DNA of 64,000 bases from Taxillus chinensis (Eukaryota > Streptophyta > Magnoliopsida > Santalales > Loranthaceae), in assembly GCA_023512835.1 (NCBI GenBank), contig CM042087.1:42526017-42590016 (forward strand). Reading direction: 5' to 3'. Below the pieces are notes generated by a model. It was not told the origin of the DNA and made no database searches. It saw only the letters and a program-made list of their open reading frames with translations. Shown one piece after another: positions 49,336-61,024 of this stretch; the first letter of the stretch is position 1; each line of letters begins with the position of its first letter. The translations under genes and the position numbers were made by a program.

Positions 49336-50838
49336 TTGTTTTTTATTTTCCTTTATTATTAATTAATTAAGTTTATATTAGCCAGCATAAATATTACTAG
49401 AAAAATAAATAAACAAACAAATAAATCAGAAAAATAAAGTTGGGGGTCACTTGATTATCATTGTTGCTTATTATTATTATCACGATCGAGAAAACAAATA
49501 AAAGAGGTCCAGCTGTTAAAAGAACAATTTAGTTTTGTTTCTATTTTTATTTTACCTGGATCGTTATCTCAAATATCAAATTCTTTTTTTATTTTATCTG
49601 GATTGCTATCTCAAATATCAAATTCTTTTTTCTCTTTATTTTAATATGTATTATTAAAAAAGTTTAAAATGAGAAGAACAAAAGTTTTCGTTATTTTATT
49701 ATTATTATTATTATAAAAATAAAAAAATAGAATTAATCTGGAGCATGACTGTGTCTTACGTTCGTGATTCATGCTACCTTGGCCAACTCCAATGAAAAGA
49801 AAGAGACAAGAAAATAAAATTGAAGGTGAAGAGCCCAACCGGAGACGTGCACCTATCAAGTGATTGGATCACGTGTATCTGAAGTGAAATGAAAATGGTT
49901 AACCGTAAAAAGGCAAGATAATTAAAAGGAGAATAGTTATTAGATTGACCCGCCCCTGCGGCCTCCTAAAGTTGAAAAAAAGTGAAAACAAAGAACGTGT
50001 GAACTAAATTTTTAAATAATAATAATAATAATAATAATCGCACGCTTAAAATAAAATCTTTCCATTAGGTCAAACTATTAATAAATTTATTTTGAAATTT
50101 GGTCTCACGTATTTTAAGATTGCCGAGTTGGGAACGCCACCGCGAAAAGGCAAGGCTCGTCATCATCAACGCGATAACAGAATTTGAAATTATATAAAAA
50201 TTACACTGGCTACCACCAAATGCCAAAGACGGCAAATGAAACTTGAAGTCACAATAAGCGATGGTTCAAAGAAACTAGATTGTAATATATGTATATATTA
50301 ATAATAAAAATTAAATTAAATGCCAAACACGTCAAGGACCAACCAACGATCCATGCAAGCTGGCAATGGCATATGATTGAGGACGAGTGGACGACGCGGC
50401 TATGGGTGAGATAGGCTTGCGCTAATGATGGTAATTAACTCAAGATTGAAAAATGCATTTTGGTCACTGGTCAGACTTTAATCTGGAGTCTTGAGACTCC
50501 GCAAATCTAAACAAAATTTAATTATATGGTGAAAACGGACAGCCCGCGCTGTCTGTTGTGTTCTCTATCCACCTCCAGGCTCCAGGCGCGTGGTGGACAG
50601 CGTGGTGGTGTATTGCGTGTAGGTTCTACGTACGTTGCTGGCATCATCTAACAAAAGGCCGATGCCTGGAGACAGAACAGAGACGCGTCCGCCAACCAGC
50701 TGCTTAATTTCAACGCTTAAGGTTTAAATCATGTGAAGTCTCCCCCGAAACAAGTCAATAACATAAAAGCTGTCCTCTGTTTTTGTATGTTAGGGTATCT
50801 TTAGTTATACTTCTTGTGTTTTTTTCTCCTTTCTTTCT

Positions 50839-51150
50839 GTTTTTGATATGAAACCCTGTTTTTTGGTCAACCTGTTTTTGGTTATACATACAATATGAAC
50901 CTGTTTTTTTTTTAAACATTATTATTTTTACAAACTATAAATACAGATAAAATTACAATACTCATAAATACTTTTAAATTCATTTGCTTTTTTTTTTCCT
51001 GTTTTTGATATGAACCCTTTTGGGTCCTGTATTTTTGTCGACCTATTTTGGTTAAACATATAATATGAATCTGTTTTTTTTTCTTTTCAAAATATTATTG
51101 TTTGTAAAACCTATAAATACATATAAATTTATATCATTCATAATAAATTA
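50839..51150 (+). repeat. Tandem duplication, period about 160 bp
   Basis: Two diverged copies share CTGTTTTTGATATGAA, then an ATACA/AACATA...ATATGAA segment, CTGTTTTTTTT and CTATAAATACA. Non-coding. Confidence 0.65.
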
Positions 51151-51987
51151 AATGTATGAAACATTATTTTCAAAAATAATTTTATTTTTCAAAAAAAACA
51201 CTGTTTTATATTTCTTTCTGAATTCCCTTGTTTGGAATTATTTTTTATTTATAATTAGTGATTCGTCATTTGTCATTTTCTAATTTAATCTCTTCCTACT
51301 ATTTTTCTGTTAATTCTACCTTTTTTTAAAAAATAAGATTCTATTTTTAGTTGGGATCAAATTTCAACCGCATTATAGGCCTATCTATAACTTTTTAAAC
51401 AATTGATGACAGTACTGTTAAATTAACAAATAGTTATTACATTCTTATTAGGCCGATTAGTATTTACACCCTGTAATGATTTACAAAAAGCAAGCATTAA
51501 CATTGCTAATAATCATGTTTGTGTATACTACAAGTTTATTAACAATTTGTCGGTGTGATATATGGCATAATTCCAGTTGTATTATCGAAATGCTACAGAG
51601 AACTGTCTCTGCTTTTAACTAAATAATCAGAGTTTTTTTGGAGTAAAAATCTTCCAATATCTGATGGGTAGGGGGGAGGTGGAGGATGAGGATGGGGGCA
51701 GAGGAACAGGTATCACAAGACATAACAATTTAATATAATTCTCCTGCCATTGTCCATTAAACAAGCACGGCTCACCAAGAAGCATCCTCATTTATGTTCG
51801 ATGACCAACTTTTTCACACCAACGATCAATGAAGAGATTTGGACTTGTCTTTATTTCCCCGTCACGCTTTCCAGTTGTGCAAGGAACCCAGGCTGGAAAT
51901 CAACTGTTTATAAAAACAAGAGCACATGATTAATGCTGCTATTCATGTAAAATAAATAAATAAAGCTTGCGGCCTGTGCATTAACTT

Positions 51988-52254
51988 TTATTTCACAACA
52001 CCGACTGCTGTCTGTTCAACTCCAATAAAACTGAGGATGCCGGAATCATTGCGCAAACCTTTGACGCCATCAGGATTTGAGAAAGCAACGGAATAGGAAC
52101 TGGTCAGAGAGGACAACAGACAACCAGACAAGGTTATGTTAAAAGCCTTTGAAACACATAACAGAGTTTCAATGACGCTCGAGCACTGTGGCAGTGGCAT
52201 GACAGTAAATATGGACTTGACGTTAGCCGTTGATATTGCAAAGACGATTTAATA
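51988..52254 (-). other. Unrecognised open frame, possible last exon or gene relic
   Basis: On the minus strand an open frame reads from a TAA near 52253 through IVFAISTANVKSIF, VMPLPQCSSVIETLL and SFIGVEQTAVGVVK to TAA at 51988-51990. Codon use looks protein-like, with balanced third positions and no low complexity. I do not recognise the family. An acceptor (CAAG|TCC) exists inside it but no partner exon was found. It may be a terminal exon, a relic or chance. Confidence 0.25.
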
Positions 52255-55200
52255 TAAATTGGTTGTACAAAAGACCCTTTAAAAGCCAAGGGCGTTTGGA
52301 CTCTGAAGACGTCATTTTGAAACGTCTTACTCATTTACTTTATGTTCCCAACTCTTCAGTCTATGAAATCTAGACTAGCAATCCTAATGATTAGTCATGG
52401 ATTTTCATATAAAAACATGTAGACTATAAAGCCACGTTTCTTTTGAAGAACAAAACGGAACAGTTTGCCATCATGTCAGAGAGACTTATTTAATCACTTA
52501 TTTAGCCTTTTCTAAGTCCATTGGCAACAAAAGATTTATATCATTGCATGATGTTGCAAATACACGGACCTCCAACTTCCCTCCAACACCAAGGTGCCAG
52601 CCTACGATCACCCCACTTTAACCCTTCACCTGCTGCGACTTGCCTATAATCCATTTGCCTCCTAGTTACAAATCATCCACCCCTCCAACACCAAGAGCAT
52701 CTCCTCTAGTAATCCTGTAAAATTTCTTTTGTATATAAAAAAAAATAAAATCGGGCAGATCTGGTGTGCACGACCTCTCTCTTCTCTCTCCCTCTCGATC
52801 TCCATGTCTGTAGCTCTGGTGTGCACAATCTCTCTCCCTCTCTTTCGTTCAATCCAACAGATTCGGTGTGCACAATCCCTCACTCCCCCTCACTTCCTTC
52901 TGATCCGACAGATCTGGTGATTTTTCAATAAAAAAATAATAAAACCAAAGTACATCAAAAAAGGAGGAAGGGTGGGGAAAGACTGGGAAGCGGGCTCGCC
53001 AAAGCTAGATCTTAACCTTGTGCCGCCGACCTTCAACCCTCAGAAAATGGCTGCCAAGGACGCTCACTCCCAGCCTGATCACATTAATATCTACTGCTGT
53101 GTTGGAAATAAATATTGCCTCAGAAAGTTCAATAATTTATTTTGTTGACAATTTCAGCTTGTACTACGTGTTTGCCATGAAGCACATACCATTTTCCTTT
53201 ACAACCAAACAAAATGTTTTTAAGGAATACAGAAAACCTACCTCGTCTCCAGTTTCTAACTGTTATTCCTTATAAGGGCATGGCGTAGAGCCGTAGACAA
53301 CAACTTCATGATATCTCTCTTCTTTCCCTTCTTAATATTGCAAGCAAATAAAGTCAGATCAAAGCATGATATCAATGTTCGTGCCAAAATCACAAAATCT
53401 TGATGTCCTGTTGTCCCATCAGCTTCAACATACTGTGCCTATTCAGGTTACAAAAAAAGCTGAAAATGGAAAACCGCGCCTACTGCCTAAACAGATTTAA
53501 AAAAAAGACTTGGGAAAAGTAATAGTGGGGAAACAGAATTAGGGGAACCTGAAAATGGTTAGATGAAATGGAAATGGCAGCAGAAACATTTGAATGGGTT
53601 TCTGCAGCATCCAAGCGCCATGAAAGAGGCATGGCAATTGACATGCAATTGGCGATTGGCTATTGACCATCAAGTTTCTAGCGAGGTCAAATTTGATAGG
53701 AATGACAGCCCTACAATTTCTTCCACTCCAACCATTTTTGTTCTTTTAATTTATTTGTCTAATACTTTATTCAGTTGTTATTTTATTATATCATTCAATT
53801 AGTTAGTTTTATTTGCATTGTATTTATGAGTTGCTAGAATTTATATATGCTTTATGTCTTTTGGTTTGTTTTCTCCTATAAAAGGGGCATAATTTCAATT
53901 GAGGGAGACATGATTGATATACCAAGTGCAACAAATCTATGGATTTATGATGTTGGTTGCGATTAATATCCAGGTCCTTTTTGCAGTTGGAAAATGCCAG
54001 GGGTAGCCATCTTTCTGCAATTGGATCACCCTAGGTAGGGATTCTTCTATGATTGTAATCCCTAACTATCTATTTCTATTATTAAATCCCAATCTTATTT
54101 CTAGCGTATCATATGTCTACGATTTTATCTATTTTTATTATCAAATTTCAATCCTATTTTTGTCCTACATCAAAATTGGTCGAGGAAAACAAAACCATTT
54201 TATAGGTTAGAAACTAATTGAGACTTGAGAGTGATTACCAAAATTTTCCTTGATAGTTCTAATTATCAGCCTACAGCCTACATAGGTTAGCAACTCTAAC
54301 AAGCATTATAATTATATCTAGAGGAGAATTATTGATAATCCAATTACTTGCGAGGAATTTGGTATTGACATGTGACATGCACACCTCCAACATCAATGCT
54401 TGAGCCCAGACTTTATCCCATTGCTACTTGGCCAGGATTCATCATCCACAATGAAACTCCTAGCAAGCATTATTGAATAAATACATCAACAAAGTTACTG
54501 TTTTGATCTGCGGGTTGCAGCTAGGGCTGCAACAATGTGAAGAGTCCTGCCAACTCATCCATATATAGGAACAAGAGAAAATGATCTTGACCATGGTCAT
54601 CTAGCAAATCAATACTTTTTGGTATCTGTGCGAGATTTTAAAAAAACTTAAGCTGAGCCACGAATTTTTTTTCAAAACACGATTATTTTTAAAAATTTTA
54701 AACTCGAATGAATTTTCACCACTCATAAATAATTTTAAATTTTCCGGGTCCATTATTTTAAAAAACAATCTAACTTTCAAAAATAATATCATCACAAACA
54801 ATCCTTGGCACATCCTTTCCTATTTATGGACTGGGGTTAGTACGAGTACAAGCACACCATGGGGTTACTATTATATATCTAGAACTAGAAATCTATAAAT
54901 CTATCCTACGCTTATCTATGGCATCTTGTCTTTGAAACACGAACCTAAACTACAAATCAGATAAGGCAAGCAAGCAAGTGTGTAATGCCACATAGTTGCT
55001 CAATTATATATTGGGAACAAAGTTATATCACTTTTTAAAATAAGAAGAAAAAAAACTATTCGCGAATCACGTCTTGTGATTGTTGTGCTGCCCGCTATAA
55101 TCCTGTACATCCAATCCAACTGCTATAAAAGAGTGGATAAAACAACCAAATGCCATAAATAACAGCATCAGTTATATTACTACCAGTAGTGAACTAATGT

Positions 55201-55377
55201 ATACAATGTTGATACATATAGAACTCCTTAAAAAATTATAAGAAAAAAAAAACGAACCAGGTCACTCGCGAGTGTTTTGAATAAACAAGGAAATGGCGAA
55301 TGTAAATAGATTAAACAAACAAACAAAAAGGCCCGAGAAAGAAGTAGAAGAGTACCTACCGGCGGTAGAGGCGGAGT
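52255..55377. other. Intergenic region
   Basis: No gene supported. A TC-rich block at 52750-52920 repeats GGTGTGCAC three times. The rest is mixed AT-rich sequence with short chance ORFs. Confidence 0.5.
52750..52920 (+). repeat. Diverged tandem repeat with GGTGTGCAC
   Basis: AGATCTGGTGTGCACGACC, AGCTCTGGTGTGCACAATC and AGATTCGGTGTGCACAATC recur about 55-60 bp apart, each followed by a CT-rich stretch, with a fourth partial start AGATCTGGTG at the end. Confidence 0.7.
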
Positions 55378-55710
55378 TCAATTGGGGTGATCGCGGAAGA
55401 GGAGGCGTAGCCTAGAGGCGAGGAGGCCAGAGGAGTCGGAGGAGGCTTCGGCGAGGAGGTCAGACTTGATGGTGTTGATGCGGTGGGAGAGGGCTTGGTG
55501 CTCCTGTTGGAGGGCGGCGTTCTCCTCGCGGAGGTCTTTGATGCGGTGCTTCTGGGCCACGGATCTGATGCTGAGGAGTAAGACCCCGGTCATGGCGACG
55601 ACATGCAAGAAGCTCTCCTTTCCCTTCACCGCGTTTGCCCAAAACCCTAACTCCCTCCCACTGCTGCTTGTTGGGTTTTGGGGGCCTCGCGATGCTGAAG
55701 ACTCCATCAT
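55378..55710 (-). CDS. Small membrane-anchored coiled-coil protein, family not recognised
   Basis: Intronless frame of 110 residues starting MMESSASRGPQNPTSSSG. A hydrophobic segment at about 34-52 (FLHVVAMTGVLLLSI) is a likely single transmembrane helix. It is followed by a heptad-like coiled coil at about 54-92 (HRIKDLREENAALQQEHQAL, then SHRINTIKSDLL) and a Ser- and Leu-rich tail ending FRDHPN. The frame is GC-rich and clearly bounded by AT-rich DNA, and the hydrophobic and heptad patterns argue for a real gene. Two adjacent ATGs (55710 and 55707) could serve as start. The layout suggests a small single-pass membrane protein with a soluble coiled coil, but location and function are unknown. 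Confidence 0.7.
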   Translation of the reverse strand: MMESSASRGPQNPTSSSGRELGFWANAVKGKESFLHVVAMTGVLLLSIRSVAQKHRIKDLREENAALQQEHQALSHRINTIKSDLLAEASSDSSGLLASRLRLLFRDHPN

Positions 55711-56972
55711 TCACCCTGCTGTCCCTCACTGAGGCGACCACCACTGGCGAGGCCTCTCTGATTCCACCATATCATGACTATTTATATATGATAACAAGGG
55801 TTTTACTTCCTTGGTCGTCATGACTCTACCCTTTCTTTTTTTTTTTTTCAAACGTAATGTAAAAAAAACGATTTTTTTTTTTGCTTCGGCAAATATTTTT
55901 AAATTAGATATTAGTTTATAATAAATAATATATTATTTGAGATATTTTACTTCTATTTATATTCTTTTAAATTATAATTTTTTATTTAATATTTATTATT
56001 TTTTTATCTATTGCATTTATTATAACAAATCAAAAATATACATATATTATAAAATATTTAAAAAATAAATAGTAATACACCAAATATGAATATTTATCTT
56101 CAATATTTATTTTTATTCTCTAAAAACTTAGAGTTTAAAGGCCCTAATGTAAGATTTTCTTTTTAAATTTAAAATTTTATCTAAATTTCGAAGAAAATGT
56201 ATTTTGAAGGAATGAATGCTCTTCCACCTTGCTTATCTTTTTTATTATTATAAATTAATTGAAAAAAATAGAAGAAAGATAGACATGCACGAGAGTGTCA
56301 AACAGAACCCAATGTCGGGATAAACCACATTCATTATTACTAATACACATACCATAGATAATGAAGAAAACTAATAAAAATAATAACATAAAAATATGGT
56401 TGAAAAAAATTAAAGGATAACCATAAACAGAGGGGGCGAGATGAAGGGACGGGGAGATGATGAAATTTATTAGAAATTTTATCCAAAAAAATTATAATGC
56501 CAAAGAAACATTTTTGACTTTTTTAATATTCATAATAATTTTATTTTTAATTATCAAATATTTATTATCTGCTTTTAAAATATATAACACTTTTAAAATT
56601 ATATATATTCACCTATTTATTTTCATAGCAATTTTTTTCTAGTACAACTAAAGCAAATTCTTTTAAAAGCATGACATTTTCAAACTAAAAATATAATACA
56701 TTTAAATAAAAAAAATAAAAAAACAAAAAATTCTTCTAAACAGGCTATATAATTTTTCAAAAAAATTATTTATCAAGCAATAGTTTACAAAATAACATAA
56801 CAGGGAAAGGTGGTTCATTACAACTTTTCATGTGGATCAATGCTAATGTTACATGAATTTGTCTCCCAATGCTATTATTACATGAGATCCCTATCAGAAT
56901 TAGGCAACTGTAAAATCTTGCCACCTTCAGAGCATTATACCAGAACTGGCAAGTGGAGCGAAGACTACAATA
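55711..56972. other. AT-rich intergenic region
   Basis: Promoter side of the small membrane-protein gene and 3' side of CTU1. The segment 55880-56200 resembles the candidate MITE interior at 49000-49230. No gene supported. Confidence 0.5.
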
Positions 56973-59900
56973 TCAGAAATCCAAACCTCCACATGGCTTG
57001 CTGTAAATGTTTTTTGTTCCATTGCTCTGGTTCGGCCCCTTCTCAATCCCATTACTGAGGCCTCTCCTCCGCCCAATGCCCAGCTTTGGCAGTCCTTTAT
57101 TCAACCCCTCCAGCAAAACACAGGCTTTGCACCACTTCTGTGAATCATATCATAATAACCAAACAATTGGCACAACAAAATATGGGGATAGCCAGAAGAC
57201 GAGAATGACAACCATCTGCGGTAAACTTTCGGAAAAGATTATCAACTATGAATTTCGGATATCTGGCCTCAAACGGCATTTTTAGGTAAATTGATACAAA
57301 AAGGTTCAGCTAGTTTGGGTCATGCATTGCACGATCAGCAAGTTATAGGACCAATATTGCAGGTACAAGTCAGACATAGTTGAATTATGAACATCATAAA
57401 GCTACATGTAAACAGTGTACATTTGACCAGCTCGATCCAATTTCCATTTCTATTTCATACATAAGTAGAAGCAAAGCATACCTGGCTAGATATATAACCA
57501 CATCGCTCACAAGTTCCCTGCTCCGGCATTTTTGTGAAATTGGATATCCTAAAACTCTCGCCTGATTTGATGATGTCAAGTACAACCCTAGGCCTGCATC
57601 AAAGCAGCATCCAGCAAAATGACAAAAATGAGCATTGGGTATTAAGATATCTAATAAACCATTGATCAAAGATAAATGGTAACAACCTCATTCTTTCCAA
57701 ATCCTTAAGGAACTCACGAGCAAAACCCCTATATGCATTTGGCGAATAAATGCCTGAAATTCCAACAAAAATATCAATTAGTAACTTCAAGCAATTATCA
57801 CCCAGCCACTAAAGAGGCTTATGATGAAAGCAAACTTTCATGGTTACACACGTTTAAAGGGCCAGAAAATAAATGTCAAATGACAAAATGACAGGGTCTG
57901 TGGCCGTCTTATAAGATGAGGAATCGTTAAAATTACCAATTTTAAAATAATAATGATGGTAAGTAAATAAAAAGTCAGTGAATTGGAATTGAACCTCTAG
58001 CCACAATCAAGAACACCACAACTATCACTAGGGAAGATCCACAATCTGTTTGAGGGGCCCTATTCATATTAGGTCATTTAACCGCATTGATAACAATTGT
58101 AGATTGATTAGGATTGAGTTGGTTTTCCTAAGGTATGTCATATGTGTATGTTGTTTTAAGAGAGAAAAAGTATAAGCATCTGTGAATATATGCCCAAAAC
58201 CTTAACTATGCTGGAGATAGCACATTTTGAACTCCTTCGCAGGCAATTCAAAAGTCATGCACCACCAACTATTTTCATTTAGTTTAGCGGTCACAGCAGC
58301 CGGAAAAAGAAATTTAGGACGTATAAGTAAGAAAAGGGTGAATCAGAGGAGAAGAATTACATTCAGTGGAGAAGTAGTCTAGCCTTTTGAAATATGCATA
58401 CGTGAAAATATGGTTAAGGATCTGCACTTCACAGCAGTAAATAGTTTCAATGACATTTATTGCAAAACAGCCTTTCAACATAAAGGATTTTTTTTATATA
58501 AGTAAGATAAATGTATTAGATAAAAACTTGCAAAAAAAGTGCTTGAAATACGAAATTACAATATAAAGACAACAATCAGATCAAAAGGAACAGCCAGATC
58601 AACACTAAGACGATAACATGAAGGATATATAACAATCTCTTTCTCGTATGTGTATTTAAAAGGCTTGCATCTTGGAATTGGACCATCTTCACCGGTAGTT
58701 AAAGAAGTGCATCTACTCAATCTACAAAAAAATAAAAAATAAATAAAGATAAAATAAAAACTAGTAAAGGCATATAGAAACAATTTTAAAAAGCCTTAAA
58801 AAGTAAATGCACTATTACCTAGCAATATCACCACGTAAAATGTTTAGCAGGACAGTTTCAGCAATATCATCCGCATTATGTCCAGTTGCAATCTTATCTA
58901 CTTTCAACATTGCAGCACCTCGATCTAAGGCCTTAAATCCAAATGTTTGTTATATTCATCAAGTGTGCCGTATATATCATCTCATGCAATAGTTTGTGTA
59001 TTAGGAATATCACAAAAGTGAAATAAAGAAGTCATACTCAAAAATAAAAACATTGCCTACAAAATGTTCGTTAAAACTAATTAAACTTTTTGCAACAAAC
59101 TCTAATAAAAAATGTTACTCGTTTAAGAATCTTTGGTCAACACATAACCCTTAAATTTATGCATGATTTCACAAATTTTTAACATTTTTTTTAAAAAACC
59201 ACATGTAAAGCTGCCCTAACTGTCTTTTAAACAGAGCTGTACACTCAGGGAAATATTGGGAAGAAGATAACAATGAATCATTAGAGTATTCCCATAAATC
59301 TTAATCCAAACCTGACGACGAAAAACACCACAAAATGTGCAGTTATTCTTTAAGCCTATCATCTTTACTATTTCATCCATCGTCCATCCATATAAATCTT
59401 TGTAGGAGACAACCTTCAATGGTAACCCATACTGAAAGGAAGAAAGGAATGATAATTCATTTAAAAATGAGAATTGAAACAGAAAAAAACAAAAAAACAA
59501 AATAACTATACAGAGGGAAAAACCAACAACATGAATCAGTGTAACTTTAACCTTTTCAGATCATGCCATGTCCCGTCCCTTATCTTTTTTTTTTTAATTC
59601 CTCTTATATAAGAAAATATCCATCAACATATATAAAATAAAGCATCTGACGCCTTCTCAAAAACCCACTATCCACGCCCCTAATTGTTATTCTTCTTTCA
59701 TAAAATAACTCTATAAATGTCCCTTGACACAACGCTTGCGAACACATATTGGACAACTCTAACACTGCATATTGAGCGTGATATAGGACACATTTTATGA
59801 GTAAAGGCTTGAGGGAACCCGTCAATGAATTATAGAAGTGAAGAAACTTAAAATACCACGGTGCAAGAGATTGAGATCCACTCACCTGAATTTCATTCCT

Positions 59901-61024
59901 TTTTACTGTTTCAAGTGAATCATCCCTGTATCCTGTAATTCCTTCGTCAATTGACAACAAGAATAGGTCCAGGCCATAATTATGGCGATTATTCAATTCT
60001 GATAGCACATAAGCAAGGACAGTGGAATCTGCATGTGAGAAAATTGTAATAAGAAAAAAGAGGAAGATAAATTTTCTAGTTCGCACCATGGAATACCAAG
60101 ACAAAGATAATTCATCTAGGCAGATTAAATAACGAGGTTTAATTTCTCAATAGAGGTTGATAAGGCAGTACAATAAACCATTTGATAGCACTACAACTAA
60201 CTTAGAAACTAAAGTACATAAGCCACACCGCAGGTACAGGAAGTTAAACCATGTGGACCATAAAATTTTAAAAAGCAAATCCCACAATCAAATCAACAAT
60301 TTTTGATTAGTTAGAAACATTTAAAACGTTTTTTTATTTAAATCTGTGAATCATGTCCATAGTAAATTAGCATTGCTTAACAGCGATCAGAAACTTAAAG
60401 CCACTTCTTCAAGGCCAAAAGACTTCATTAATTAACTAACAGAGCGTTTGGAAAGCTTGTTTTATTCACCTATAACGTTGAAAAGAGAACGCTAAAGGAA
60501 CTTATTGACATGTGAAACAATTATATTGGTTATTTTACAGTTTATTATCTATTTTGCAAATACTAAACAACTAATCAAGTCGGGTACAATAATGCACCCA
60601 AACAACACCAAACTGTCTACAAACAGAATTGAAATACACTTAAAATCTCAATTTAAGCAAAAGAAAGTTGATGCAAATTAATTGTATGTGCCAACCTTTT
60701 CCACCAGAAGCTCCAATCGCTATGCGCTCACCAGGCTTGAAAAGTTGATTGCTCACTATGACCCTGTGGATCTCATCCTCGAACACTGCATAGAAACACT
60801 CCCTGCAGATCTTCATACAATGAATTTAATTAAACTACGAAAAACAGAAACACAGAACCAAGGACACAGTTGAATAGGAAACAGGAACGAGGAGAGGAGA
60901 GAACAGAGAATCGCACCTGCTCTAGGGTTTTGGGTCGTTTGAGAGCAGCTCTTTTCTGGTTGCAGATGGAGCACTGCGCTAGCCCAGATCTCTTAGGCTT
61001 AACCTCCGCACCTGCGTCCGCCAT
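56973..61024 (-). CDS. CTU1: Cytoplasmic tRNA 2-thiolation protein 1
   Basis: ATP-dependent enzyme (NCS6/ROL5/ATPBD3 family) that, with CTU2, thiolates the wobble uridine of cytosolic tRNA-Lys, -Glu and -Gln, using sulfur carried by URM1. Exons on the minus strand are 61024-60917, 60810-60696, 60028-59886, 59431-59312, 58931-58819, 58721-58629, 58401-58361, 57753-57687, 57593-57482 and 57137-56973, giving 358 residues, the usual family length. An N-terminal zinc site shows CSIC and ICREC. The PP-loop SGGKDS (71-76) binds ATP and is split by intron 2. Further landmarks are [74 protein letters not shown] and [17 protein letters not shown]-terminal zinc ribbon shows GTCERCGY and KWCKAC. Intron 6 is U12-type with AT-AC ends; all other introns are GT-AG. 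Exon 7 is only 41 nt. All catalytic and zinc residues appear intact. Confidence 0.95.
58402..58628 (-). other. U12-type AT-AC intron in CTU1
   Basis: On the minus strand the intron starts ATATCCTTC and ends TTTTCAC. A perfect minor-spliceosome branch site TCCTTAAC lies about 12 nt from the 3' end. No GT donor gives a family-like product here, whereas the AT-AC junction restores [19 protein letters not shown] in frame (phase 2 to phase 2). Length is 227 bp. Confidence 0.92.

Larger units (their letters stand above)
48258..51987. other. AT-rich intergenic region with repeats
   Basis: No gene supported. It contains a candidate MITE (48940-49335), a tandem duplication of about 40 bp near 49555-49628 (CTCAAATATCAAATTCTTTTTT twice, in pieces), and a second tandem duplication near 50839-51150. 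Confidence 0.55.

Noticed and set aside
53563..53802. 79-residue ORF
   Set aside because: No recognisable motif, no splice context and AT-rich end; likely chance.
59604..60104. 166-residue ORF on the minus strand
   Set aside because: Only 59886-60028 is a real exon (CTU1 exon 3); the rest is read-through into introns.
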